In this document: positions 23,106 to 34,059 of the stretch, one piece after another
How positions within the stretch are numbered: the stretch's first letter is position 1
Layout of the letters: the number at the start of each line of letters is the position of its first letter
Assembly: GCF_025698545.1 (NCBI RefSeq)
Contig: NC_068575.1
Span: 55,623,980 to 55,687,979 of the forward strand
Reading direction: 5' to 3'
Length of the DNA: 64,000 bases
DNA from: Gossypium raimondii
Taxonomy: Eukaryota; Streptophyta; Magnoliopsida; Malvales; Malvaceae
Position numbers and translations under genes: made by a program
The notes under the pieces: model-generated
The model's database searches: none
Told to the model about the DNA's origin: nothing
What the model saw: only the letters and a program-made list of their open reading frames with translations

Positions 23106-25164
23106 TGTATAAACCCAAATGTGCCAGGCCCAATCTAATACCCATTTTACATTATAATACTCAGGCCCAAACCAACAAACAATACAGACCTCAGCCCAAA
23201 ACTAAAAAGAAAAAAAAGAAAACCCTAGCAAGACTATGCGCCTAGCCACAAGACCTCAGCGCCTCAAAGAGACGTCCCAAGCGCCAAGACGCCTGGGCCG
23301 ATCCTCCCTATAAAGACGCACACTGCAAACACGGACTCAAAAGAGTCCAAAAGAAAAGAAACAGGGAAAAACGGCACTGGTATTTGATTTTTCGGGCTAT
23401 ATAAGGCCGACTTTTATTCTGTAATGGGGGTGTAAAAAAAACAACAGGAAAATACACCAAAAAATTTGAAAGAAACCTTGAATACAAAGGATTTTTTTTT
23501 AGAAGGTGAATCGGATTCGTTTTTTTTATATTTATTTTCTTTTTCTTAACAAAAATAGTAGTAGAGAAAAGGGGGTCTTACCTCGTCGTCGAAACCCAAG
23601 CCTACTCCGCTTGAATCGGAGCTAGTCGGGCTGGGATTTGAATCGGCCGATTTGTTTGAACGGCAAGCGTACATGATCGGACTAAACCCTAGCAGAGGGT
23701 TTCTTTTGCTTTTTTTTTATTTTTTTCCCTCTTCTATTGCAAAAATGAGGTTTTAGAGAAAAAAATTGCTTTAAATAGCAGATCAAAAGCAGCTGCTTTT
23801 GCCTGTGCCTTGACCAGCAAAGGACCCAACCCGAGGGGAGGATCCGTGCATTCAGTTAAAGGAAATTTATGCAATTGGTCCCTCCTTTTGCAACAAGGCC
23901 GATTAAACCTGCTTTTTTTTTTTTTAAATTGGGTCGCATATTTTATTTTTATTTCAATTTGGCCCACGCTGCTGCGCAACGTTTTGAGAGAATGGGTTAA
24001 TTTCTATTTTGATCCTCCTCTTATTGTGCGCGTTCTGATTTGGTCCCTTTGCGTGTTTTCTAACTTTAAATTCGGCCCTTAAACTCATTTTTATTTTCGT
24101 TTTAATCCTTCATTTGTCATTTTAGTTTTTTTTTTTAAATCTTGTTAATACTATTATTGTATCCTTATTATTATATTATTCATTATTTTTATCATCATTA
24201 TTATTTTTATACACTTACACGCATTTTTTTATATAATATATATATACATATATTTTCTATAAATACATGCGCATTTTACATATATATATATACATTATTA
24301 TTTTATTTTCATATTTTTTTATATACATATATATACTCATACTTTATTAATAAATTATACTTATTTTTATTTATATTTTATAAGTATATGTACATATTTT
24401 ATTATTATTTTCTTTTCATAATTTTTGTATACATATATATATTAACGCTTTACGATACATATATAGGGATAATTTAAATTAAGGTATTGGTTTCATGTGG
24501 TACATTAGCATTTTACTATACTTTTTAAAGCAAATGTATTTTGGTTGCAGCAAAGTGTTAAAATCATCACATTTTATAAATTTTCAAAATATTTGGTACT
24601 CATGATTCTCGAGCAAGATCGTATCCTAACTTACTGGATTGCGGTTATTTTTCGATGAATTTAGAAAGCCAAGTATTCATTTCGCAATAAATTCACAAAT
24701 TTCAAATAAAAACTTATTCTCGGGAATTCAAAAATGTTGGGTCCTAACTTACTGGTCATGACATTTTCTTCTCGAGATAAGAATTTTCAAAAGCAAAGAC
24801 AATATTCGTATTTTGAAGATTTAAAATATTGTGCCCTAACTCACCGGGTGTGGTGTTTTAGTTCTTTGAAATAAGAATGTCTTATCGCTTTAATCCATTC
24901 ATGAAATAAAAGATTCCTTTCAAAATCTTTTCAAATTTTCGACACCAAGGCATTTAAAAATCAATTTGGTACCAATTTTGGGCGTTTAGGGTGCTAATCC
25001 TTCCTCGTATGAATCGACTCCAACTGCTTTTCTCAAATTTCGCAGACCAAAATTATTTTTAAGGTGGGCCGATCACACCTTAATAAAGGATCGGTGGCGA
25101 CTCCAGTCTTTATTTTTTTAGTCGAAACTAAAATTTTTATCTTCAAAAAAAAGCGGTTTCGACA
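23106..25164 (+). repeat. 3' LTR
   Basis: 2059 bp. From about 23900 onward it is nearly identical to the 5' LTR. The first 750 bp differs much more, mainly at CG-rich words. It ends at CGACA before the second AAACA copy. Confidence 0.93.
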
Positions 25165-25540
25165 AAACATATTCATGAACATATAATTGAACATTTTCAC
25201 GAGTAATGTTCATGAATAATAACTAAATAAACAATAAATAAACATATATGTTATTTTTAAATATAAAACAGTCAAATATAAATATTAATAAGTATATTAT
25301 AAATGAAAAAATAAGCACATGAAACATAATAATTTTATTTATACTAATGGAACAATAAACAAAAATAATTTTATTTATACTAATGGAACAATAAACAAAC
25401 TTTAAATTATTTATTAAACATGCTTTAAACGAACATAAACGAGCCTCAAAAGCATGCTCATGTTTGTTTATTTAGCTTAATAAACAAACAAAAATCGAAC
25501 AGTATGAACTGTTCATCAAACGCTTTGTCCATTTTCAGTC
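25165..25540. mobile_element. Right part of the older split palindromic element
   Basis: It continues the element begun at 12050-12218. It carries CATGCTCATGTTTGTTTATT and a 34-35 bp direct tandem duplication ('ATAATTTTATTTATACTAAT' + 'GGAACAATAAACAAA') at about 25329-25400. Confidence 0.5.
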
Positions 25541-25819
25541 CTAATATTATATGTAAGTTGTTTTGTGTCTTTAATTTATTGGTTTTATTTTTAATGTAAT
25601 GATAAACTATATTTAAAGTTACTAAATTATTAGAAAATTTATATTGTCATTATTCAACTTTAAAAAGTTACAAATTGATTACTAAACTATTTGAAAATTT
25701 GCTGATTAATGTATTAAGTTCCTAAGGCACATTAGATGTAGGGACGGATTTGTTAATTTCCTTCAACTATTTCTATATAATATTTAGGGCTATATTACAT
25801 TAGTTAACACACTATTGAG

Positions 25820-26063
25820 CAGGGCTAAACTATAGGGTTGATAGGGCACCAATTTCTTAAGATGGAAAAAATTTCCATTTAGGTCCTATTAAATTTTTAA
25901 AATTTTAAATTAGTAAAAATAAAATTATACTTTACCCCCTACAAAAGATAAAAATTTGATTTAATCATTTAAAATTTATAAAGATAGAGGCTATTAAAAT
26001 GGTAAAATTGTACTTATACTATTGTAAAATTACAATTTACTAAAATTTTCTCGCTTCGCCTTG
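25820..26063 (-). mobile_element. hAT-type MITE with perfect 8-bp TSD
   Basis: The element begins CAGGGCTAAAC and ends CGCTTCGCCTTG, whose reverse complement is CAAGGCGAAGCG, giving CA(G/A)GGC-type inverted ends. CTATTGAG stands on both sides (25812-25819 and 26064-26071), a perfect 8-bp duplication as hAT transposases make. The 244-bp interior is AT-rich and non-coding. A second copy in the opposite orientation is at 41086-41272. Confidence 0.8.
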
Positions 26064-26637
26064 CTATTGAGGATGACAATTTTTTGTTTAGTTGGATAGA
26101 ATTTAAAGATAATTCTACGAGAGAATATAAAATAATTTAATAGCTTTTTTATTTAATTGTTTCAATTTAAAAAATATTAATAAATTATCCCGGAGTGATT
26201 AATTTGTAAATTTATTAATAATTGAGTGATCAAATTATAAATTTATCCACTTTTGCATCTAACATCCATTAAGAACTAAACGGGTTAGTGATAACTTTTG
26301 AATAATTTAACAATCAATTTGTAACTTTTAAAATTGAATGATAAAATATAATTTTTAATATAATTTATTAAATTTCAATAAGTAATTATCCAATCCAACA
26401 ATTGCAGCTGCTTTGTATAACTATTCTTTTCAATAATGTTTTTAAAAAGCCGGACATTAGTCCAAAGGTGACGTGAAATTAAAGATGAATATGTTTTAAA
26501 TTTCATAAGTAAAAGAAATCATCACATGGTAATTGATATTTAAAATTAAAATATAAAAATTATGACACATAATAAAATTTTAACTTGGGTTATTAAATTA
26601 ATAATTCTTTATTCAAAAAAAAAAGCTCACTATAATT

Positions 26638-26808
26638 GATTGAGTCTTAATTTGATTAGTATGAGCGTTGTTGCCAATGCAGGAAGACGTGTGTTCGAGT
26701 GTGCTGAAGCGTATTATCCTCCTATTTATAGGTTAGGAAGAAGTTATGAGTAATTCTAAATATTATATAAAAAAATCAAATATAACCAGAATTATTTAAA
26801 AATAAAAA
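26638..26808 (+). mobile_element. tRNA-derived SINE, copy 1
   Basis: A promoter-B-box-like word (GTGTTCGAGTG, near 26691-26701) follows TAGTATGAGCGTTG (A-box region). The 3' part has ATTATCCTCCTATTTATAGG and ends in an A-rich tail. Flanks CTCACTATAATT (26626-26637) and CTCAGTATAATT (26809-26820) form a 12-bp target duplication with one mismatch. Related copies lie near 32990-33120 and 48035-48170. Confidence 0.7.
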
Positions 26809-26820
26809 CTCAGTATAATT

Positions 26821-27540
26821 AAGTTTGAGGAAGTATATGCAAGAGAAGAGGGAGCAAGCGTGCGGTGCTGTTGAAAGGATACATAAACAGAGACATGTTG
26901 AAATCAAAAAACAAAACGGCATATGGATATATTGTCTACAAGAGAAGGAAAGAGAGATGGAGACAGAAGAGCGGATGAAAACCACCGAAAGTGGCATTGC
27001 AGTTGCGGATTGGGGACAAATCCAAATGAAGAGTCAAAAGCAAATGGAAAGCCCACAAGATAAGATTGATAATTGAGGTCCCCTTTAATTCCTATGCTTA
27101 TTGTCGCTTCTAACATCTCCATAGGTGGTGACCCAAACATAGATCCAACATTTTGGGCTTTCCTTTGGGTCCCTTGACAACATGTTTGCTTAACCTTTTA
27201 ACCATTGCTTTACCCTTCGTTTTTGTCCCTTTTATCTGTGTTTCAACGACATCACTTACTGTTCTCAATTAATTATTTAGTCTCCCTTGTATTTATGTTC
27301 ATACTTTCAACTTCCAGTCTTATCTGTATCTATAATTTCCTCACCTATCACCATCCCCATATACTTTCCTTTAATAAATCAACCTATATTTGAATTTCTC
27401 AATGTAATCTATGGATATTCATGCAAATAGCTTGCAATGAAATATTTCTGAGTGAAGTCTATCATTAGCCCCATGTTTGAATTGCACTAAAATAAAAAGA
27501 AATGAAAAGAAAATAAGCATTTTCCATTGTTTTGGTAGTT
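26821..27540. other. Intergenic, no supported gene
   Basis: An 83-codon charged frame at 26825-27076 has no recognizable domain and overlaps an equally long antisense frame. I see no splice partners and treat it as non-coding. Confidence 0.4.
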
Positions 27541-27735
27541 TTTTTTCAATGTATTTACTGGAGCAAGTCCAGTAACTAATCTTTTACATTTTGTAGGTCC
27601 ATCAAAAGGATAGATACTGGCCACGAATTTTAAAGTTGCTACATACCCAAGGTGAGGATCGAATCCTCAACCACTAATTGATGTAAGAAAAAACCCTTGT
27701 CATCTCACCTAACTCTTATGATTTTAGTTTTTTTT
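27541..27735. repeat. Possible tRNA-like SINE relic
   Basis: GAGGATCGAATCCTC (27654-27668) forms a T-arm-like stem-loop (GAGG/CCTC around a TCGAAT loop) as in tRNA-derived SINE heads. A T-rich run lies at 27538-27547. No complete tRNA cloverleaf is visible, so it is not a tRNA gene. Confidence 0.3.
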
Positions 27736-29220
27736 TTAAGCGAGAAAAACTAAAGAGAGTTGAATTTCACTTACTTTCTCTTGAACTTCTTAATTTTTAT
27801 TTACACTAATTTAGAGTAAATTTAGAAAAATTAAAGTAAGGTTTCTTTTAATATGCGAAATTACATTTTTATTCTATTAAAATTTTATTATAATCATTGT
27901 TTTCTTTTCTTTTTTCGCTTTTAGTATATCCAAACAAAAATCGATTTACTTTGCTTTCATTTACTAATTTTATCTATCAAAATAAAATAAACTCACATCC
28001 CCAAACACTACGTAAGATTTAATTCATTGAAAAAATGAGTTTTATGAGAATAACTCGGTTTTAATATATGTAATGTAGTCATAATCTAATCTTTTGTGTG
28101 TGTTTTTTTATATAATCTTTGTTTTTTTACTCATAATTCGTCGCTAACCTTTAAATTGAAGAAAATGTATGTATAAATGCGTTTGATCTCATATCCTCGT
28201 TATTGCTGTACTAATAACAATTTCAAATGAACAAAACCCAACTAATTAATCCTTGAATTAATATTGAAGAGTCTAAGTAACCAAGAATTGAAGTATAGGG
28301 CACATTTCTTATAAGGTATCATTTTATGTTATTTAAAACTGAATAAAATCTTTTTAACTATGAAACTAACAAGTATATCACATTGCAAATGCAGTCTGAC
28401 AATCTTTACATCAACAATGATGTGGTCCATGCAAACTTTTTATGAATCGTCCCAATCTAAATGTCATGAATATATATATTTATATCATTCATATTGGTAG
28501 TTTATAATTACATCATATTCAAAGTTTTTTTTTAGCCCAAAGAATGGAGAGAGGTGAAGGAGACAGTTGGGCCATGGATGTCTCGTCCACTGCAGACGAT
28601 AAGGTACACCTAAGAGTTGGGCATTGCAATCAGACGTTGGGAGGTCTTCACGTTAATGGCCGCACCCTTGTATTGGTTTCACTTTCGAAAGGACGCTCTT
28701 CTAAACCAGCCATGGTATCTTGTTGGTTGGTCAGGGTTCGCGTCCTGCCTCCCACTATTTTTGTTTCGTGTCTCCTTCATTTCACTGCCGCCCCTACCAC
28801 CACCACCCACGTCTAAAGCTTCCATGGACCAACCTCTTGTAAAATTAATCAATCTCATCTAATTTTTTAATTTTTAATTAATATCTTCAAAACACTTCAT
28901 TTGAATATAAGTGTTTTAACGTAATTAAAATATTTTTTCTATAATTTATTAATGTTATTAATAATAAAAACTTCAGATTAAATTGATTGTGTTTTAATTT
29001 ATATGTATTTTATGATTATATAAAATATAATAATTAATTTTGTCCATTCAAAACAATCATAAGTTTATATTATATATATTTGATATAATGCCTAAAATTA
29101 TCCGTATCCCTCATAACCATTAAATAAGAAGATAAATGTGCTTCTACGTGCTCTAATCCATATTCTCTTACATTAACAATAATATCGATACTAATCAAGC
29201 TAAAACTCAATTAGCCATGT
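27736..29220. other. Intergenic; one GC-richer 290-bp island
   Basis: 28540-28830 is clearly less AT-rich than its surroundings and has a 90-codon frame on + (28544-28816). I do not recognize it in either strand; there is no signal peptide, domain or splice partner. The rest is AT-rich. Confidence 0.35.
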
Positions 29221-29237
29221 TTTTGTATTTTTTTTGC

Positions 29238-29681
29238 TTAATAAAAAAAAATACAAACCCAGATAACTAGACCCTCAAACAATCTTAAACCTAGACTTCT
29301 GTCTTGAACCTTCTTGACTAGATTATCCGCAACAGTATTCTCTTCCCGGGGAATATGTTGAATCCTCCACTGTTTTACCTCTGTCAGGATCTGTTCAATT
29401 CTTCTAAGTAGAGTTGAGTTTGAAATTCTAGAGGCTCCCTCTTGAAAAGCAATACTATCTGTTTGAATTAAGACCATTTCGAATCTTTTATCTAAGATCA
29501 ACTTTAACTTATTCAAGATACCCCAAAACTCAGCCTCTGTCACTGTACAATTACCTAAATATCTGCTAAACCTAATAATCCATCTACCATTTTGGTCACA
29601 CACTAACCCTCTTGTTGCAGCAGATTCATTGTCCTGCCTCACTGAACCATCCATATTTAAGTACACCCAACTTCGATCCAT
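29238..29681 (-). CDS. RNase H-like domain ORF, LINE-derived (RVT_3 type)
   Basis: The frame (147 aa from the ATG at 29681) matches the RNase H domain at the C-terminus of plant LINE polyproteins. Acidic residues are in the right order: NMDGS, TVTEAEFWG, QTDS and ENTVADNLVKK. IQHIPREENTVAD is the family's C-terminal signature. No reverse transcriptase or zf-RVT region precedes it. Past the stop, the minus strand runs into an A-rich tail (about 29245-29222). It is probably a 5'-truncated LINE whose RNase H frame stays open, or a small captured RNase H gene; expression is unknown. A second, broken relic lies 2.6 kb to the right. Confidence 0.55.
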   Translation of the reverse strand: MDRSWVYLNMDGSVRQDNESAATRGLVCDQNGRWIIRFSRYLGNCTVTEAEFWGILNKLKLILDKRFEMVLIQTDSIAFQEGASRISNSTLLRRIEQILTEVKQWRIQHIPREENTVADNLVKKVQDRSLGLRLFEGLVIWVCIFFY

Positions 29682-29699
29682 GAGGGAACTATCCAACAG

Positions 29700-32230
29700 T
29701 CTTTAGATTTACTAAAATGCTCAAAAGTCAAGATGGTTAATAATATTGTATTATGCCATGCCATTTTAACATGGATGAATGAAAACGTTTTATATAAAAT
29801 TTTAATAAAATTTATTTAAAAATGATTATAGGTAAAGTGATTAAAAAGGTGTACATAAATTTTATTAAATATGTGTTGAATTCTTGAATATATTATAATA
29901 AAATATGAATAGGAAAAAGTATTATTATAATAATATTAGTCATTATTTAAAAGAAATGGTATATTAAAATTTTACTAACTGAATTTGCATCCGATTAACC
30001 GATGACATTAATTTAATTATGAATTTTATAATAAGTATAGATATATAATTAGCAATAGAGGCCCGCTATACGGGTTTTTCTTTTAATTATACCATGTTTA
30101 ATTATAAATAATTAATTTGAAACCCATTTGTTTAATAATTGAAAATATAAATTTAATATTTAGTTTTTTTCAATTGAAATATAAGTCTAATTAAAACAAA
30201 AGACTCTCCTTTTGTTTAATAGTGAAATAGTAGATGTACTTAAATGTGTATTTATCCAATATAAAAACAAATTGATGTATTTATTTAAATGTGTATGGTT
30301 AAAACAAAATTAAAGTTTCAAGTATACATTTGAACCACAATTAGAGTTTCACGTGTATAATTGCACAAAATTAAAGTTTATGTATACAATTGCAAATTAA
30401 ATCAAAGTTCATGTATAATTTTGAGATTTATCCCTTTAATAAAATGTGCTTCTAGTTAATTTTATATTCCGTCAACAAAGCACCAAGATCTTACATTTGT
30501 GCTAAACGAACAAAACTGAAATGTAATGTATTATAGCTTTGAATCGAACATCCGTATATCTTGTAACCAACTGATTCAAATATGTTAATTCGAATGTGCA
30601 ATCTTGATATAGGTTCGAAATTCAAATTTGGATACCTAAATATGCTATTCAAATAAGTAATATAGATTCTAATAATAGATATAAAAAATGTCTATATGTA
30701 ACTATTCTTCGTCATCACAGATAACAACTCTAATATTCAAATTTAAATATTAACCGAATTTATAAGGAAGGAGTTTGATTTCTGTAAATATTCAAATTCG
30801 TAATCTAAATTTCATAGTTGGCATTTAAATATGGGATTATGCAATGATTTAACTTAAATAATTGTGAGACCAATAGGCATATTTGTATTTCTTTCTCTTT
30901 TGAAATACGAAGGAAAGCCCTTCAAAAATAAAAGGTGCAAACATAAGAGAAATGATTGATACTCTTATAAAATAAGAGTAACCTATGTTGAAAATCTAGG
31001 TATCATTTAAATAAGATATCATTGTGTTAAACAAAAACAAATATCGTATTTAAGTTTTGTAAATATAGAAATAAAGATTTTTTGTCGGTTTCAAATTATT
31101 TGATTTCAATTTAATTAAAATATGATATAATTACTTGTTATAATAAACATTGATAATGACCGTAGGAATGATCGTACAACAATAAGAAAGAAAAGTAATA
31201 ATACATATATTTTACGCAGAAAACTTTTATTGGGAAAAACTAAGGGTAGAGGAGGAGAAATTCACTATGTTGAAAAACATACAATACAAGAGGTGTTCGA
31301 CTACATCTATTTAAGGGTTAACAAACTTGTTATAATCAATGTCTAATAGAATAAGTATAGTCTTATACGGATTCAACTTGTACAACGGTCGTTCGCCTCC
31401 TTCGATCGCCTATTTTGCCCCTAACTAATGTTTATAGTGAACAATTAAATATATTTATTGTTGTTTATTTAAATTAAATTAAACTTTAAAACATTACTTT
31501 ATTTAAATTTTAAAAATAAGTTTATAAATTAATTTTTATGTATCATTTTCATAAACATTGAACTTTTTTTCAATTTATTGATTGTTTTAATTCGATATCT
31601 CAGCTGATGTTTCAATATAGGTTGGTAACATAATTCGGATCAACAATCTTACGTCCGCGGAGTCTCATTTAAAGAATGATTTTACTCAACATTTTATCTG
31701 GTACAACATTGACGTAAGCCCAAACTATACTTACACTGACAGATATTAGCAGCCCCAAAGTCGAACCAATTTATTATAGACCACTCTCGCAAATATCTTC
31801 ACATGCAAATGATAAAAATCTCTCCAACAAATGCCTAAAAAGGTAAAAAAAAAAAAAAAAACTAACTAGAATAACAAGACACCAAACAACAACCTTTTTC
31901 TAAGTTCCATCATGTTAAAAACTTATCTTGGAACGGGTGGTTTTTAATAGCACAATTGTTTTGAATAATTATCTCCTTAATAAATTAGTCTCACATCAGC
32001 TTCAAATACACTAAAAAAGATTAGATAAGAATAAAGTTGGCTTTGAATTAACCTCTCCTCTTTCTTCTTTCATTTGAAAATAAGCTGTCTAACAATATTA
32101 AATAAACAAAAATAAGAGATAATTTATTGATAGAAAGTCGATAAAAATTACCAAAATGTTTACTACACTTTATCCCAAATGCTATCGTAACTTAAAATTT
32201 TTTTGGTGAGAATTACAAAGATCATAAAGA
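29700..32230. other. AT-rich intergenic DNA with repeat fragments
   Basis: No gene seen. 30058-30085 has a short CCCG-CTATA-CGGG hairpin next to a T-rich run, possibly a Helitron-like end. 30300-30425 has about four imperfect copies of a 35-40 bp unit (AAATTAAAGTTTCAAGTATA and variants). 31190-31420 resembles a retroelement LTR fragment (TTTACGCAGAAAACTTTTAT). Confidence 0.4.
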
Positions 32231-32490
32231 ATTAAGCTACGTTAACAATGTGGAATTATCACTATAGGAACTCTTTGCAAAACTTGTATCCCTTCCAAGA
32301 CAGTAGAAACTATATTGGTAATTTAATCAACAACATGATTAGTCTCTCTGAGAATGTGTCTTATCCTTCAATACTCTTTATTATGCAATAGCTTCGAATC
32401 CGCTTAACCAAAGCTGAGTTCGAGTTTATTGAAATTTTTCTGAACTATCTTTAAGCATTCCTTTCGCACGACTTCTCGTGCAAACGCAAA
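32230..32490 (-). pseudogene. Degenerate LINE RNase H relic
   Basis: On the minus strand the sequence reads RIRHILRETNHVVD then a stop, matching the IQHIPREENTVAD block of the 29238-29681 frame, followed by STVLEGIQVLQ where the intact copy has DRSLGLRLFE. The upstream serine/leucine-rich block also aligns (GAGTTCGAGTTTATT against GAGTTTGAAATT on +). Stops and frame changes are present. Confidence 0.5.
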
Positions 32491-32989
32491 CCGTGTATGA
32501 TTTCAAATAATGAAACAATGCAGCACAGAGGATCACTAAATACGCATTAATATTTTGAACACAAGTGTGAGAGAAAGCTGAATAATTAAGAGGTGATGCG
32601 CGGAAACATTAATGATGGGTAATGGGGATGAACAGTGTCCAATTGATATAAAAAAAGAAAGAAAGAAAGTAGTAAAGTACCTGTGCTTTTCAGCTTTAAA
32701 TATTAAATCCTATATTCCAACCAAATATTAAATGCAATATTTTAAGTTCTGGACCTCTATTTTTGTTTTAAATAGAAACGACAAACAAATATTAAATTAT
32801 GGCAGTCGAGACCGGAAACTATATTCATTTATAATTGAAGTGCTTGGAGGTACATTTAATATATTCAATCATTCCAACTTATTAAATATAACAGCTGTTA
32901 TCACTAAATTGTTGATTCAGGTTGTACTACTCTAATTTTCATAAATTCAGATCCCCGTAACTAATATTTATTCAATGGTTATTAAAGGT

Positions 32990-33120
32990 TTAATTTTGCT
33001 GATTGAATTATTAGTATGGATATTGTTGTTAATGTAAGAGGAGGACGTAAGTTCAAGTGCATTTAAATACATTATACTTCTATATAGAGATAGTTTTAGG
33101 TATTGTATAAAAAACTTATA
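32990..33120 (+). mobile_element. tRNA-derived SINE, copy 2 (diverged)
   Basis: The order of landmarks matches copy 1: TTAGTATGGATATTGTTG, GAGGAGGACGTAAGTTCAAG (B-box region), CATTATACTTCTATATAGAG, and a terminal AGGTATTGTATAAAAAAC. The target duplication is uncertain (TTATTAAA on both sides is a candidate). Confidence 0.6.
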
Positions 33121-33162
33121 TAATTAGAACTTATAATGAGATTATTAAAAAATAAATGTTTT

Positions 33163-33511
33163 TTTAACTCTCCAATTTTATAAAAAATCATTTTAGCCAT
33201 TCATTTAATTTTTAGTCTCTTTTAGCTCTTGACCTTGTATTTTTTTATCAAACCACTCAAAATAATGTTTGTTAATTTTGCTATATGGTATACACATGAA
33301 TTGCCACAAATTTTAATTTTTAAAATTTTAAAAATTAATTAAATGCTTATATGTTATAATGTATGATAATTCACGTGTATATCACAACAATAAAATTAAA
33401 AAATTAAAATTTTTCATCCATTTTAGGTTGATTTGAAAAAAATACAAATTTAAAAACTAAAAGAACAATAAATTAAATATAATTTTTTAATAAAATTAGA
33501 GAGGCAAATAA
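33163..33511. repeat. Long inverted-repeat MITE
   Basis: The left arm (CTCTCCAATTTTATAAAAAA ... CTTTTAGCTC ... TATTTTTTTATCAAACC ... GTATACACATGAATTG) mirrors the right arm (AATTCACGTGTATATC ... GATTTGAAAAAAATAC ... ACTAAAAGAAC ... AATAAAATTAGAGAGGC). It is non-coding. Confidence 0.6.
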
Positions 33512-34059
33512 ATTATTATGCCACTCTAATATGATTTGAATATGTCTTTCAAATAAAAATTATATTTTAAAAACAATTAAGTATTCATTCGGTTAAAATA
33601 TATATGTAATAGTTTTGATAACGCTCAAGCTATGGCTCCCATGCAGTCCCCCCTTAGGCCTAGGGTGTTACCCAATCTACGACTATAGGCCAAAGCAGGC
33701 ATAATAATACTGCCTATGGGTTTTAGAATTTACCAAGAGTTTTAAAAAAAATTATCATAGATATAGGTGTGGAAATCATAAATTCCATTAAAGAAAATAT
33801 TTTATATTAAAAGTAAATTTTTTAAATAAATAAGTGGTGAGATGATATAAAATCGTATATAAAGAGAAAATATTTTCTCTTTTCACGACATGATAATTTT
33901 TATTGATTATTATTATTTTAAATAAATTTAATAGTTTAACTAATAGTTAAACAAATAGAGGTATTAATTCGAGAAAAACTAGTTTACATATCACTTTTGA
34001 TAAAAATTTAGACAACAAAATAAAAATATAAATTGATATAGTTTAGGTAGCAAATTGGC

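Larger units (their letters stand above)
12219..25164 (+). mobile_element. Non-autonomous Ty3/gypsy (Tat/Ogre-like) LTR retrotransposon, full length with TSD
   Basis: Two long direct repeats, 12219-14285 and 23106-25164, both start TGTATAAACCCAAATGTG and end CGGTTTCGACA. The pentamer AAACA flanks both sides (12214-12218 and 25165-25169), a perfect 5-bp target-site duplication. A tRNA primer-binding site follows the 5' LTR and a purine tract precedes the 3' LTR. The order within is leader, gag, a much reduced pol remnant, then a long 3' region with tandem arrays. A second LTR-like element (19969-22695) has inserted into one array. There is no intact protease, reverse transcriptase, RNase H or integrase, so movement would need proteins from a relative. 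Lineage is inferred from LTR length, the gag zinc motif, the PBS and the repeat-rich 3' region. Confidence 0.9.

Noticed and set aside
27654-27668. tRNA gene
   Set aside because: Only a T-arm-like stem is present; no acceptor stem, D-arm or anticodon arm can be drawn.
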